A stretch of 64,000 nucleotides of DNA from Bradyrhizobium septentrionale (GCF_011516645.4 NZ_CP088285.1:2932501-2996500), one strand, 5' to 3'; shown: positions 37,466-47,262, numbered from the stretch's first letter. Made by a program: numbers and translations. The notes: a model not told the origin generated them from the letters alone.

Positions 37466-38671
37466 ATGATCGCGATCGAAAGCCACGCAGCGCGGGCTCA
37501 ACCAGCGCGCATCGCCGCCGTCGATGTCGTCCACGATCTCGACGCCGCCGAGACGATTTGGCGGAGTCTTGAGCGCTCGAACCATTCCATCACGCCCTTT
37601 CAGCGCTTCGACTTCCTCGCCCCGTGGCAGCGTGATGTCGGTGAGCGCGCAGGACTGTCGCCTTTCATCGTTGTTATGCGTGACGGCGACGGCCAACCAC
37701 GGGGCTTGCTGCCGCTTGCCCTGCAAACAGCGCTGGGCGTGCGCCGCGCGAGCTTCATGGGTGGCGAGCACGCAACCTTCAACATGGGCCTGTGGGATCG
37801 CGAGTTCGCCGCCGGTGCCACGAAGGCCGATCTCAACGCAGTCATCGCGATGCTCGCCAAGCGCGACGAGGGCGACGTGCTGGTGCTGCGCCAACAGCCG
37901 GCGCAGTGGCGCGACGTGCAAAATCCGCTGGCGCTGCTGCCTCATGAGCCCCCGGTCTTCAACTGCCCGAAGCGCACAATCGAGCCGGGCGCGACGGCCG
38001 CAAGCCTGATCGACAATCCCTCCCGCCGCATGAAGCTCAAGCAGCGCAAGCTGCTTGAGTTGACCGGCTACCGCTATCACGTCGCCTCTGCCGACGCCGA
38101 TATTGCCCGTTTGCTCGACTGGTTCTTCCGCGTGAAGTCGGAGCGGCTGGCCGAGCGCAAGCTGTCCAATGTGTTCGCCGAACGCGCCGTGGAGACATTC
38201 ATCCGCACCGCCTGCACGACAAAGCTGCCCCACGGCGGCCGTGCCATCGAAATTCACGCGCTCGAAAGCGACGAGGAAGTGATCGCGATCTTCGCCGTGG
38301 TTGCCGACGGCCACCGCTTCTCGACGATGTTCAACACCTACACTTTGTCAGGCAATGCGAAATTCAGCCCCGGTCTGCTCTTGATGCAGGAAATCATCCA
38401 TCATTTTGCCGGCCGGCACTATCGCGACTTCGACTTCGGCTCGCATGAATACAAGCGGCTGTTCTGCAATGACGACGAGCCATTGTTCGACAGTTTCATT
38501 CCGCTCACCAGGCTGGGCCGACAAGCCGCCGGAGTGATGTCCGCGGTCGCTCGCACCAAGCGGTTGGTGGAGCACCACCCGAAGCTACGCGGCGTTGCGC
38601 AGCACCTTCGCAAGGTCTTGCTTGACAAGGCATTCTGCGCAATTCCTCTCGTTTCCTTGCTTCAAGTGTAG
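37466..38671 (+). CDS. CelD/BioF2-type GNAT acetyltransferase
   Basis: 401 residues. The C-terminal half (about 190-330) has the pattern of the BioF2-like acetyltransferase domain: RRMKLKQRKLLELTG, then RHYRDFDFGSHEYKRLF near 330. The N-terminal region SITPFQRFDFLAPWQRD is also usual for CelD-like proteins. These cytosolic enzymes acylate polysaccharide or cellulose-biosynthesis intermediates in other bacteria. No cellulose cluster is adjacent, so the acceptor is unknown. The start follows AGGGG closely. Confidence 0.8.
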   Translation: MIAIESHAARAQPARIAAVDVVHDLDAAETIWRSLERSNHSITPFQRFDFLAPWQRDVGERAGLSPFIVVMRDGDGQPRGLLPLALQTALGVRRASFMGGEHATFNMGLWDREFAAGATKADLNAVIAMLAKRDEGDVLVLRQQPAQWRDVQNPLALLPHEPPVFNCPKRTIEPGATAASLIDNPSRRMKLKQRKLLELTGYRYHVASADADIARLLDWFFRVKSERLAERKLSNVFAERAVETFIRTACTTKLPHGGRAIEIHALESDEEVIAIFAVVADGHRFSTMFNTYTLSGNAKFSPGLLLMQEIIHHFAGRHYRDFDFGSHEYKRLFCNDDEPLFDSFIPLTRLGRQAAGVMSAVARTKRLVEHHPKLRGVAQHLRKVLLDKAFCAIPLVSLLQV

Positions 38672-38705
38672 CTACCGAACTTCGTCAACCGCCCGGCACC
38701 TCCCG

Positions 38706-39983
38706 TCAGACGATGCGCCGGCCGGCGCGGTGCGCGATTGGCCGCTGCACGAAATACATCGCGGTCAGCGAGATGAGGGTCGTCGCAACGACGATGTAGC
38801 CGAGACGGTCGAAGTGCAGCAGCGAACCGTCCGGGTTCTCGGCGATGATCGCCGCCGCGAACACCGAGCCCAGCCCGCCCGACAACTGCTGTACGGATGC
38901 TGAGACCGCGCTGAACGAGCCGCGCTGGCTGGCATCGGGGATCGCCGACATCAACGCCTGCGACGGGATCATGCGCGAGAAGATGCCGACGAACATCAGC
39001 ACATTGACGACGATCGCGGTCAGCAGCGAGACGTGGCCGAGATTGGTGTAGATCAGCACCATGATGACGGACACCACGCAGCCGAACGCGAAGGTCGGAT
39101 ATTTGCCGAATTTGTCGCTGGCGCGGCCGACCAACGGCCCGATGAGGATGCTGAACAGCCCGGAGACCAGATAGATCGTCGGCAGATGGACGATGTCGAT
39201 GCCGAGATTGTGCACGGTGAAGGCGCTGCCGAACGGCATCAGCATGAAGCCGCCGGTCGCCAGCAGCGTCGTCACCAGGAAAGCCAGCGTGTAGCGCGGC
39301 TGTCCTACGGTCGCGACCAGATGGCGGAATGGATTGCTGTCGTGCTGCAGCTTGAGATGCCCGTCGACCGGCTCCATCACCAGCGCGATGACGGCGATCG
39401 CCGCGATCGACAGGCCGACGATGGCGACAAAGCAGATGTGCCAGTTCCAGTGATTGGCCAGGAAAAGTCCGGCCGGGACGCCGAGCACCTGGCTCGCGGC
39501 GAACGCCGTCTGCAGCACGCCCATCGCGCGGCCGCGCTGTTGCAGCGGAAACAGGTCGGTGACGATCGCAAGCACGACGGACCCGATCACGCCGCCGAAC
39601 AGGCCGGTGACGATGCGGCCGAGCAGCAGCACGTGGAAATTCTGCGCCACCGCGCAAAGCACGGTACCGAGCATGAAGCCGACATAGAAGAACAGCAGCA
39701 GCCGCTTGCGGTCGAATCGATCGGCAAAGCCGGCGGCGAGGATGCCGGAAAATCCGGCGGCGAAGGCGTAGGCCGACACCGCGACGCCGAACTGCCCGGC
39801 CGTGATGTTGAGCGACGGCATCAGGATGGCGCCGAGCGGCGACATGATGATGAAGTCGAGGATCAGGGTGAACTGCGTGAAGGCAAGCAGCGCGATCAGG
39901 AACGACTGATAGCGCGTAAAGCCGCGCTCCTGCTGGTCGTCGTCGATCGGCGCGGCGAGGGTCTGTTCCGACATGAGGCTCAT
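38706..39983 (-). CDS. MFS transporter, DHA1 family
   Basis: 425 residues from ATG 39983; ATG 39974 in the same frame is equally possible. Twelve hydrophobic segments are visible. GFADRFDRKRLLLFFY is the loop 2-3 motif A, and VLQTAFAASQVLGVPAGLFLAN contains motif C of drug:H+ antiporters (AraJ-like). The substrate is unknown. It converges on the acetyltransferase and diverges from the RNase D-like gene. The 360-base spacer to that gene shows no further gene; a TATATA-containing stretch near 40117 may hold promoters. Confidence 0.88.
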   Translation of the reverse strand: MSLMSEQTLAAPIDDDQQERGFTRYQSFLIALLAFTQFTLILDFIIMSPLGAILMPSLNITAGQFGVAVSAYAFAAGFSGILAAGFADRFDRKRLLLFFYVGFMLGTVLCAVAQNFHVLLLGRIVTGLFGGVIGSVVLAIVTDLFPLQQRGRAMGVLQTAFAASQVLGVPAGLFLANHWNWHICFVAIVGLSIAAIAVIALVMEPVDGHLKLQHDSNPFRHLVATVGQPRYTLAFLVTTLLATGGFMLMPFGSAFTVHNLGIDIVHLPTIYLVSGLFSILIGPLVGRASDKFGKYPTFAFGCVVSVIMVLIYTNLGHVSLLTAIVVNVLMFVGIFSRMIPSQALMSAIPDASQRGSFSAVSASVQQLSGGLGSVFAAAIIAENPDGSLLHFDRLGYIVVATTLISLTAMYFVQRPIAHRAGRRIV

Positions 39984-40342
39984 TTCAGATGATGAGAAGG
40001 GCGTGCGAGCGGCCCGGCACAAATGGGGGCGCCGTTCGCGGATTTCATCGGTGCCGAAGCGCAAAAATGCGCGGAAGTGCGATCAATAACCGCGACGTTT
40101 CCCGAGCTTCCATATATAGGAATTGCGTGGCTGCCGATCATCCCATCCCTGATCGTTTGAATTGCAGCGTGATGCAAATGCAACAGAGCGGCGCGATGCC
40201 GGGCCGCCGTGTCGGGAAACGGCAAGAGCCCGGCAGAAAACGCAAGGCCGAGCCGCCCGGAAACGGCCTATCCGCTCGCCTCCCGGGCGTTTGAGCGCTA
40301 GTGTCGCCCGTCGAATCGATCCGAGACCCGAGGCCTTATTTC

Positions 40343-40957
40343 ATGACCATCCGCCTGCATCGCGGCGATCTGCCCGATCTGTCCCGCTACACCGATTCGG
40401 TGGCGATCGACACCGAGACCATGGGACTGCATCCGCATCGTGACCGCCTCTGCGTGGTGCAGATGTCGAACGGCGACGGCACCGCCGACGTGATCCAGAT
40501 TCCAAAGGGACACACCGATTCGCCGAACCTGAAGGCGCTGCTCGCCAATCCGAAAGTCACCAAGATCTTCCATTTTGCGCGGTTCGACGTCGCGGTGCTC
40601 TACAACACCTTCGGCGTGATGCCGGCGCCGGTCTATTGCACCAAGATCGCCTCGCGCCTGTCGCGCACCTACACCGACCGCCACGGCCTGAAAGATCTGG
40701 TGCGCGAGGTGCTGAACGTCGAATTGTCGAAGCAGCAGCAGTCGAGCGACTGGGGCGCGCAAAGCCTGAGCGAAGCCCAACTCGCCTACGCCGCGTCCGA
40801 CGTGCTGCACCTGCACGCGCTGCGCGACAAACTGGATGTCATGCTGGCGCGCGAGGGACGGACGGATCTCGCCAGGGCCTGCTTCGAATTCCTGCCGACG
40901 CGGGCTAGGCTCGATCTCGACGGCTGGGAGGCCGAGGACATTTTCGCCCATTCGTAA
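40343..40957 (+). CDS. RNase D-like 3'-5' exonuclease (DEDD, no HRDC domain)
   Basis: 204 residues from ATG 40343. Exo I has Asp and Glu in VAIDTETMGL, Exo II Asp in IFHFARFDVAVLY, and Exo III Tyr/Asp in LAYAASDVLHL: all four DEDD metal ligands of the RNase D/DnaQ-fold group. At 204 residues it lacks the C-terminal HRDC domains of E. coli RNase D, and so belongs to the short exonuclease type common in alphaproteobacteria. It stands just upstream of the LPS transport cluster. Confidence 0.92.
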   Translation: MTIRLHRGDLPDLSRYTDSVAIDTETMGLHPHRDRLCVVQMSNGDGTADVIQIPKGHTDSPNLKALLANPKVTKIFHFARFDVAVLYNTFGVMPAPVYCTKIASRLSRTYTDRHGLKDLVREVLNVELSKQQQSSDWGAQSLSEAQLAYAASDVLHLHALRDKLDVMLAREGRTDLARACFEFLPTRARLDLDGWEAEDIFAHS

Positions 40958-41122
40958 TGGGCGCCGAATTCGTCGCAGCAGGGGCGATTCCGCCCCGTTT
41001 CGGCCAAACTGTTCACGCGTGGTCCGGGTTGAAGTCGGCTGGGGGGCGCGACGCCGGGTCCCGGCTGCATATTTGGGCGGCTCCGGCTAGAATAGGGGCG
41101 ATTTCGCGCCTCTGGAGCTCAG

Positions 41123-41845
41123 GTGAATTCGGTTCAGAATCCAGCCTATGTCACGGGCCTCGAGGCGCGCTTTGCCGCCGCCGCGCGGCACAGCCGTATG
41201 GTGCGGATCCTGCGCATCGCGGTACCTGCGGTGGTCGGGCTGTCGATGGCCTCGATCATCTCGATCTCGGTGTTCAATCCATTCCACGACGTGATCCCCA
41301 AGCTGCCGCTCGAGATGGACAACCTCGTGGTGTCGGGCACCAAGATCACGATGGAATCGCCGCATATCGCCGGCTTCTCGGCCGATGGGCGGCCCTATGA
41401 GATGTGGGCCAAGGCGGCGATCCAGGACGTCACCGATCCCGACCATGTCGAGCTGAAGACCATCCGCGCCAAGGTGGCGCAGCAGGATCAGTCGACGGTG
41501 ACGATGGACGCGCGCACCGGCTTCTTCGACAACAAGAAGCAATTGCTCGACCTGCGCCAGGATATCTTCCTGCAATCGTCCACCGGCTATGAGGCGAAGC
41601 TGACGCAGGCCTTCGTCGACATCAACAAGGGCAATGTGTCGTCGGACGAGCATGTCGACGTCAAGCTGCTCGAGGGCACGCTGACCTCCGACCGGCTGCG
41701 GATCTACAACAGCGGCGAGCTTGTGCGGTTCGAAGGCAATGTCGTGATGAATCTGGACAAGCTCGGCGACAACAACCCGCCTGCCGAGCCCGCGCCGCCT
41801 CCTCCGCCGCCACCGAAGGCGCGCAAATCCGCCAACACGAAATGA
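41123..41845 (+). CDS. lptC: LPS export ABC transporter periplasmic protein LptC
   Basis: 240 residues from a GTG behind GGAGCTCAG. One N-terminal membrane anchor (about 28-51) is followed by a periplasmic beta-jellyroll (LptC/LptA-type strands such as DARTGFFDNKKQLLDL). LptC passes lipopolysaccharide from LptB2FG to LptA. A Pro-rich tail ends the protein. The stop overlaps the ATG of lptA (ATGA), so the two are translationally coupled. Confidence 0.92.
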   Translation: MNSVQNPAYVTGLEARFAAAARHSRMVRILRIAVPAVVGLSMASIISISVFNPFHDVIPKLPLEMDNLVVSGTKITMESPHIAGFSADGRPYEMWAKAAIQDVTDPDHVELKTIRAKVAQQDQSTVTMDARTGFFDNKKQLLDLRQDIFLQSSTGYEAKLTQAFVDINKGNVSSDEHVDVKLLEGTLTSDRLRIYNSGELVRFEGNVVMNLDKLGDNNPPAEPAPPPPPPPKARKSANTK

Positions 41846-42597
41846 TTTTGATGATGAGATTTTTTCCGCACGGCGTCGCAATGGCGGCCCTTCTGCTCGC
41901 GCTGTTCGCAGCCGGCACTGCGTCCGCGCAGGGCACGATGACCGGCGTTCCCAACGCCATGCAGGGCTTTTCGCAGAACCGCGACCAGCCGATCCAGATC
42001 GAGGCGGCCTCGCTCGAAATGCGCGACAAGAAGAAGGAGGCGACCTTCGCCGGCAATGTGAAGGTCGTGCAGGGCGACACCACCATGACCTCGAAGATCC
42101 TGGTCGTGTTCTACGAGGATAAGTCGACCCAGGCGCCGGCACCTGCGCCGGCCGGCAAGGCCGCGGCCGCCAAGGGTGCTGCGCCGATGCAGTCGGCGAC
42201 ACCAGGCCCCGGCGGCGCGTCCTCGATCAAGCGGCTGGAGGCGAAGGGCGATGTCGTGGTGACCCAGAAGGACCAGGTCGTCACCGGCGAGACCGCGATC
42301 TTCGACACCAAGACCAATCTGATCACCATGCTCGGCGGCGCCGGTGGTCAGGTGGTGCTGACCCAGTGCCAGAACGTGCTGCGCGGCGACCGCCTTTTGG
42401 TCGACATGACCACCGGCGTGTCGCGGGTGGAATCCAACAACGGCAAGGTGCAGGGCCTGTTCATCCAGTCGCAGGGCGGACAGAGCGGCAAGGGCGGCTG
42501 TCCAGCGCCGGCTGCCCCCGGCGCGGCCCCTGCCGCCCCTGCAACCCCTCCAGTGGCCCCATCGCCGCTTCAACTCGTTCCGGGCAAGCCAAAATAG
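41842..42597 (+). CDS. lptA: LPS transport protein LptA (first copy)
   Basis: 251 residues with a signal peptide (about 1-30). OstA/LptA jellyroll strands are recognisable in IQIEAASLEMRDKKKEATFAG and RLLVDMTTGVSRVES. LptA forms the periplasmic bridge that carries LPS from LptC to LptD. A low-complexity Ala/Pro insert (about 90-115) interrupts the domain, and a Pro/Ala-rich tail follows. Long identical DNA stretches are shared with the next gene, so this pair arose by tandem duplication. Confidence 0.92.
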   Translation: MILMMRFFPHGVAMAALLLALFAAGTASAQGTMTGVPNAMQGFSQNRDQPIQIEAASLEMRDKKKEATFAGNVKVVQGDTTMTSKILVVFYEDKSTQAPAPAPAGKAAAAKGAAPMQSATPGPGGASSIKRLEAKGDVVVTQKDQVVTGETAIFDTKTNLITMLGGAGGQVVLTQCQNVLRGDRLLVDMTTGVSRVESNNGKVQGLFIQSQGGQSGKGGCPAPAAPGAAPAAPATPPVAPSPLQLVPGKPK

Positions 42598-42620
42598 GCG
42601 CCGGTGGCGCGAGGATCGTC

Positions 42621-43316
42621 ATGCCGATGCTGCTTTCGCGCGCCGCAATCGTCGCTCTCCTCGCTCTGATGGCGTCCGACAGCGCGCGCGGGCAGGGCAC
42701 CGCGGCCGTGCCCAATGCCATGCAGGGCTTCGCGCAGAACCGCAACCAGCCGGTCAAGATCGAGGCGGCCGTGCTCGAAATGCGTGACAAGAAGAAGGAG
42801 GCGACTTTCTCCGGCAATGTGAAGGTCGTGCAGGGCGATACCACCATGACCTCGAAGATCCTGGTCGTGTTCTACGAGGATAAATCAACCCAGCCGCCGG
42901 CGGCTGCCCCGGGGGCCACCCCATCCAAGGACCCGCCCCGGGATACTGCGGTGCAACCGATGACACCCGGCCCCGCCGGCGCGTCCTCGATCAAGCGGCT
43001 GGAAGCGAAGGGCGATGTCGTCGTGACCCAGAAGGATCAGGTCGTCACCGGCACGACCGCGATCTTCGACACCAGGACCAATTTGATCACCATGCTCGGC
43101 GGCAGCGGCAGCCAGGTGGTGCTGACCCAGTGCCAGAACGTGGTGCGCGGCGATCGCCTGCTTGTGGACATGACGACCGGCGTCTCGCGCGTGGAATCCG
43201 ACACCGGCAGGGTGCAGGCCATGGTCGTTCAGGGACAAGACTGCAGCGGCGCGCCGGCGCCGACCGCACCCGTAAGCCCCCCGTCAGCTTCCGCCAAACC
43301 ACCAAAATCAAGATAA
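42621..43316 (+). CDS. LptA paralogue (tandem second copy)
   Basis: 231 residues from ATG 42621, 23 bases after the first lptA. A signal peptide (about 1-24) and the same OstA-type strands are present (EMRDKKKEATFSGNVKVVQG, then VVVTQKDQVVTG). The first 90 residues are nearly identical in protein and largely identical in DNA to the first copy. The Ala/Pro linker and tail differ in length and sequence. Both copies keep the jellyroll, so both may be functional. A second copy could add to the bridge or replace the first under some conditions. Confidence 0.88.
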   Translation: MPMLLSRAAIVALLALMASDSARGQGTAAVPNAMQGFAQNRNQPVKIEAAVLEMRDKKKEATFSGNVKVVQGDTTMTSKILVVFYEDKSTQPPAAAPGATPSKDPPRDTAVQPMTPGPAGASSIKRLEAKGDVVVTQKDQVVTGTTAIFDTRTNLITMLGGSGSQVVLTQCQNVVRGDRLLVDMTTGVSRVESDTGRVQAMVVQGQDCSGAPAPTAPVSPPSASAKPPKSR

Positions 43317-43487
43317 ATCAATGCATTAGATAATATTTTGCGGCTGCGAGGTTGAAGCGCGCGGGGTGAGGCTGTATCTACTGCAGCGGCCCGGCCAAAC
43401 GATGCGCCTTGAGGGGGAGTCATGTTGGCCGGTCAGGGGCATCCATTCATTCAAGGCGCGGGTGATCGCGCTTTGCCGTGTTGTTTG

Positions 43488-43560
43488 AGCATGATCTCCG
43501 CGCAAACGCGTCCGCTGTTGTCGCGAGGGGAGGCCGGAATCCAGATTTCCGGATCATGCT
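43488..43560. repeat. Intergenic inverted repeat, family 1
   Basis: GAGCATGATCTCCG at the left and CGGATCATGCT at the right, with an inner ATCCAGATTTCCGGAT hairpin. It fills the 320-base gap between the second lptA and lptB, where no gene is supported. Confidence 0.75.
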
Positions 43561-43636
43561 TGCGCCTTCGCGTGCGAATCGATTGGTCCGCAGGCAAAGT
43601 CGCCGGATTACCGTGAAAGGCTGAAGCGAAGCGGGG

Positions 43637-44617
43637 ATGGTGGATTTTCTCGGCATGTTCCGGCGGCGCCCTGCGAAACGCAGCACCGGATTTGCGCGCT
43701 CGCATGACGACATCACGGCGCTCGGCGATTCCTTCGGCGAGATGCTGACGTCACCGGTGCGCGACGCGCCCCCGATGGCGCGCGCCGCCCCCGTTCCCGA
43801 CGTCGAGTTGCCGCGGTCGCAGCCCGCTGCAGCGCCGGCGCGTGCGCGTCCCGCCAGAAACAGCGCTCCGGCTGCGCCACAGCTGATCAAGCGGCCGGGC
43901 TATCTGGCTGTGCATAGCGTGGAAAAGAGTTTTGGCAGCCGCCAGGTCGTGCGCGGCGTCAGCATCTATGTGCGCCGCGGCGAAGCGGTCGGCCTGCTCG
44001 GGCCCAACGGCGCCGGCAAGACCACCGTATTCTACATGATCACCGGCCTGATCAAGGCCGATCGCGGCGCGATCGAGCTCGATGGCCATGACGTCACCAA
44101 GCTGCCGATGTATCAGCGCGCGCGGCTCGGCATCGGCTATCTGCCGCAGGAAGCCTCGATCTTCCGCGGCCTCACGGTCGAGCAGAACATCCGCGCCGTG
44201 CTCGAGGTCGTCGAGCCCTCCAAGAAGAAGCGCGAGCATGAGCTCGATTCGCTGCTCGACGAATTCAACATCACCCGGCTGCGCAAAAGCCCGTCGATCG
44301 CGCTGTCCGGCGGCGAGCGCCGCCGCGTCGAGATCGCGCGGGCGCTGGCGACCCGCCCGAATTACATGCTGCTCGACGAGCCGTTCGCCGGCATCGACCC
44401 GATCGCGGTCGGCGACATCCAGGACCTCGTCCGCCATCTCACCAACCGCGGCATCGGCGTCCTCATCACCGACCACAACGTCCGCGAGACGCTCGGCCTG
44501 ACCGACCGCGCCTACATCGTCTATGCCGGTGAGATCTTGACTGAGGGAAGCCCAGAGGAGATCGTTAATGATCCCGATGTACGTCGGCTTTACCTTGGCG
44601 AGGAATTCCGCCTGTAG
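43637..44617 (+). CDS. lptB: LPS export ABC transporter ATP-binding protein LptB, N-terminally extended
   Basis: 326 residues, about 85 longer than typical LptB. Residues 88 onward are the ABC domain: Walker [10 protein letters not shown] (122-130), signature [15 protein letters not shown], Walker [14 protein letters not shown], and the H-loop in [11 protein letters not shown]. The extension is Pro/Ala/Arg-rich with a short [12 protein letters not shown] start and is probably disordered. LptB powers extraction of LPS from the inner membrane by LptFG, which are not in the window. The stop codon lies at the left end of a hairpin repeat. Confidence 0.95.
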   Translation: MVDFLGMFRRRPAKRSTGFARSHDDITALGDSFGEMLTSPVRDAPPMARAAPVPDVELPRSQPAAAPARARPARNSAPAAPQLIKRPGYLAVHSVEKSFGSRQVVRGVSIYVRRGEAVGLLGPNGAGKTTVFYMITGLIKADRGAIELDGHDVTKLPMYQRARLGIGYLPQEASIFRGLTVEQNIRAVLEVVEPSKKKREHELDSLLDEFNITRLRKSPSIALSGGERRRVEIARALATRPNYMLLDEPFAGIDPIAVGDIQDLVRHLTNRGIGVLITDHNVRETLGLTDRAYIVYAGEILTEGSPEEIVNDPDVRRLYLGEEFRL

Positions 44618-44666
44618 CGCATGATCTGCCAAAGTGTGCAGCGGTTTGGCGACAAGATCATGCGCT
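44616..44666. repeat. Inverted repeat overlapping the lptB stop, family 1
   Basis: Perfect eleven-base arms AGCGCATGATC (44616-44626) and GATCATGCGCT (44656-44666). The lptB TAG ends within the left arm. It may terminate lptB transcripts before rpoN, or attenuate read-through. Confidence 0.85.
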
Positions 44667-44821
44667 AATTAGAGAATCTGACGCGCGATCGGCCGCAAAA
44701 CCGGGCGTCCACTCTTGCTGGTCGCGCATACCCCAAAAATTGCATCCGTCAAGCCGTATACAAGCTTCGCGGACTAAGATAAGCAAGAATCGAGCCAACT
44801 TTTAGGGTCGTTCTTGCCTCC

Positions 44822-46477
44822 ATGGCGCTGACGCAAAGACTAGAGTTCCGCCAGTCGCAGTCGCTGGTGATGACGCCGCAGCTGATGCAGGCGATCAAGC
44901 TGCTGCAACTGTCGAACCTCGATCTGTCGGCCTTTGTCGAGGAAGAGCTGGAACGGAACCCGCTGCTCGATCGCGCCGCCGACGGGCCGGAACCGCCAGT
45001 GGCGGGCGAGCCGGCCATGGAACGGTCCGATTACGGCGATTCCGACGGTTCCAGCAGCTACGGGGATGACGGCGATCATCCCGATATGGCGGCAGGCTCG
45101 GGCGGCGAGACCGCCTTCGAGCCCGGCCAGGAGGAATGGATGAACCGCGACCTCGGCACCCGCGCCGAGATCGAGCAGACGCTGGATACCGGTCTCGACA
45201 ACGTATTCTCCGAGGAGCCGGCGGAGGCGGCCGCGCGCGCCGCGCAGGACGCGCCACCCTCTGTCTATACCGAATGGGGCGGTGGCGCCTCCAGCGACGA
45301 CGAGTACAATCTCGAAGCCTTCGTCGCCGCCGAGCTGACGCTCGCCGACCATCTCGCCGAACAGCTTGCGGTGGCGTTCTCGGGGCCGGCGCAGCGCATG
45401 ATCGGGCAGTATCTGATTGATCTGGTCGACGACGCCGGCTATTTGCCCGCCGATCTCGGCCAGGCCGCCGAGCGGCTCGGTGCGTCGCAGCAGGCGGTCG
45501 ACGAGGTCGTCGCGGTGCTGCAGAAATTCGATCCGCCGGGCGTGTGCGCGCGAAACCTGAGCGAGTGCCTGGCGATCCAGCTGCGTGAGCTCGATCGCTA
45601 CGATCCGGCGATGCAGGCGCTGGTCGAGCATCTCGACCTGCTCGCCAAGCGCGACATCGCGGCCTTGCGAAAGCTCTGCGGCGTCGACGACGAAGACATC
45701 ACCGACATGATCGCGGAGATCCGCCGGCTCGATCCGAAGCCCGGTCTGAAGTTCGGCACCGCGCGGACGCAGACCATGGTGCCCGACGTCTATGTCCGTC
45801 CCGGCCCCGACGGCGGCTGGCATGTCGAGCTCAATAGCGACACTCTGCCACGCGTTCTGGTCAACCAGACCTATTACGCTGAACTGTCGAAGACGATCCG
45901 CAAGGACGGTGACAAGTCGTACTTCACCGACTGCCTGCAGAACGCGACCTGGCTGGTGCGCGCGCTCGATCAGCGCGCCCGCACCATCCTGAAGGTCGCG
46001 ACCGAAATCGTCCGCCAGCAGGACGGGTTCTTCACCTATGGCGTCGCGCACTTGAGGCCGCTCAATCTGAAGGCGGTGGCGGATGCGATCCAGATGCATG
46101 AATCGACGGTGTCGCGCGTCACCGCCAACAAATACATGGCGACCAATCGCGGCAGTTTTGAATTGAAGTATTTTTTCACCGCCTCGATCGCGTCCGCAGA
46201 CGGCGGCGAGGCGCATTCCGCCGAAGCGGTGCGTCACCACATCAAGCAACTGATCGACGGCGAGGCGCCGTCGGCGATCCTGTCCGACGACACGATCGTG
46301 GAACGTTTGCGCGCCTCGGGCATTGATATTGCCCGCCGCACCGTCGCGAAGTACCGCGAAGCGATGCGGATCCCATCTTCGGTGCAGCGCCGCCGTGACA
46401 AACAGAGCATGCTTGGCAATGCCCTTTCGGCTCCCGCCTCCTCGTCCGACCGGTCGCGCGATACAGCCCCCGTTTAG
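44822..46477 (+). CDS. rpoN: RNA polymerase sigma-54 factor
   Basis: 551 residues. Region I (LTQRLEFRQSQSLVMTPQLMQAIKLLQLSNLDL) is the glutamine-rich activator-interaction region. An acidic spacer (about 50-160) is followed by the core-binding domain, the HTH of region III, and the RpoN box ARRTVAKYREAMRIPSS at about 504-520, which reads the -24 element. Sigma-54 drives nitrogen-fixation, nitrogen-assimilation and other activator-dependent genes. The gene stands between lptB and hpf-ptsN, the classical order. Confidence 0.97.
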   Translation: MALTQRLEFRQSQSLVMTPQLMQAIKLLQLSNLDLSAFVEEELERNPLLDRAADGPEPPVAGEPAMERSDYGDSDGSSSYGDDGDHPDMAAGSGGETAFEPGQEEWMNRDLGTRAEIEQTLDTGLDNVFSEEPAEAAARAAQDAPPSVYTEWGGGASSDDEYNLEAFVAAELTLADHLAEQLAVAFSGPAQRMIGQYLIDLVDDAGYLPADLGQAAERLGASQQAVDEVVAVLQKFDPPGVCARNLSECLAIQLRELDRYDPAMQALVEHLDLLAKRDIAALRKLCGVDDEDITDMIAEIRRLDPKPGLKFGTARTQTMVPDVYVRPGPDGGWHVELNSDTLPRVLVNQTYYAELSKTIRKDGDKSYFTDCLQNATWLVRALDQRARTILKVATEIVRQQDGFFTYGVAHLRPLNLKAVADAIQMHESTVSRVTANKYMATNRGSFELKYFFTASIASADGGEAHSAEAVRHHIKQLIDGEAPSAILSDDTIVERLRASGIDIARRTVAKYREAMRIPSSVQRRRDKQSMLGNALSAPASSSDRSRDTAPV

Positions 46478-46487
46478 GTTACTCTTT

Positions 46488-46526
46488 GAGCATGACCCCG
46501 TCCGAGTACGGACCGGACCATGCGCT
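46488..46526. repeat. Short intergenic inverted repeat, family 1 (degenerate)
   Basis: GAGCATGACCCCGTCCG at the left and CGGACCATGCGCTC at the right. It lies in the 185-base spacer between rpoN and hpf. Confidence 0.6.
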
Positions 46527-46662
46527 CGTTGCGTTCGCGTCAAATCGCGATAGTCTCAACCTTTCCAGGTGAAGCGTCGTCCAGGAAGGAAGGTGACCGG
46601 AAGCCCAGCAAGCATCATGCTCCTGCAAGAGTGATCGAGGCATCCAGCAATTGAGGCATCAA

Positions 46663-47262
46663 ATGACCCTTCGTATCTCGGGAAAGAGCATCAGCATCGG
46701 CGAGGCGCTTCGCGCGCGCGTCAGCGAGCGCACCGACGAGGTCCTGCGAAAGTATTTTGATGGCAACTATTCCGGTCACATCACGCTGAGCAAGGATGGC
46801 TTCGGCTTCCGAACCGATTGCTCGCTGCATCTGGATTCCGGCATCACGCTGGAAGCCGAATCCAACGCCGTCGACGCCTATGCCAGCGCGGATGTTGCGC
46901 TCCTGATGATCGAGAAGCGCCTGCGCCGTTACAAGAGCCGGCTCAAGGATCGCTCCCACCGCAAGACCTATGCCGCTAACGCAGCGCTTGCCGAATTGAA
47001 CGGCGCCGGGCTCGACGCGCCGAGCTACGTCATCGAGGCGCCCGAGAACGACGACGAGGTCACCGAATACAGCCCGGTGATCATTGCCGAGGCAACCACC
47101 GCGCTGAAGCGGCTGTCGGTCAGTGAAGCGGTGATGGAGCTCGACCTGTCCGGCGCCTCCTGCCTGGTGTTCCAGCATGGCGGCAGCGGCCGGGTGAACA
47201 TCATTTACCGCCGTACGGACGGCAATGTCGGCTGGGTCGACCCGCCCGCGATGAGCCCCTGA
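46663..47262 (+). CDS. hpf: Ribosome hibernation-promoting factor, long form
   Basis: 199 residues from ATG 46663, seven bases after GAGG; an in-frame TTG at 46651 is less likely. The N-terminal domain (MTLRISGKSISIGEAL, DGNYSGHITLSKDGFGF) binds the 30S decoding region. A linker leads to the C-terminal dimerisation domain (GASCLVFQHGGSGRVNIIYRR) that pairs ribosomes into 100S dimers. Long HPFs inactivate ribosomes in stationary phase. The position between rpoN and ptsN is conserved across proteobacteria. Confidence 0.95.
   Translation: MTLRISGKSISIGEALRARVSERTDEVLRKYFDGNYSGHITLSKDGFGFRTDCSLHLDSGITLEAESNAVDAYASADVALLMIEKRLRRYKSRLKDRSHRKTYAANAALAELNGAGLDAPSYVIEAPENDDEVTEYSPVIIAEATTALKRLSVSEAVMELDLSGASCLVFQHGGSGRVNIIYRRTDGNVGWVDPPAMSP

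Noticed and set aside
44840..46543. Long minus-strand open frame opposite rpoN
   Set aside because: A shadow of the rpoN codons; it has no recognisable domain and starts in the downstream repeat.
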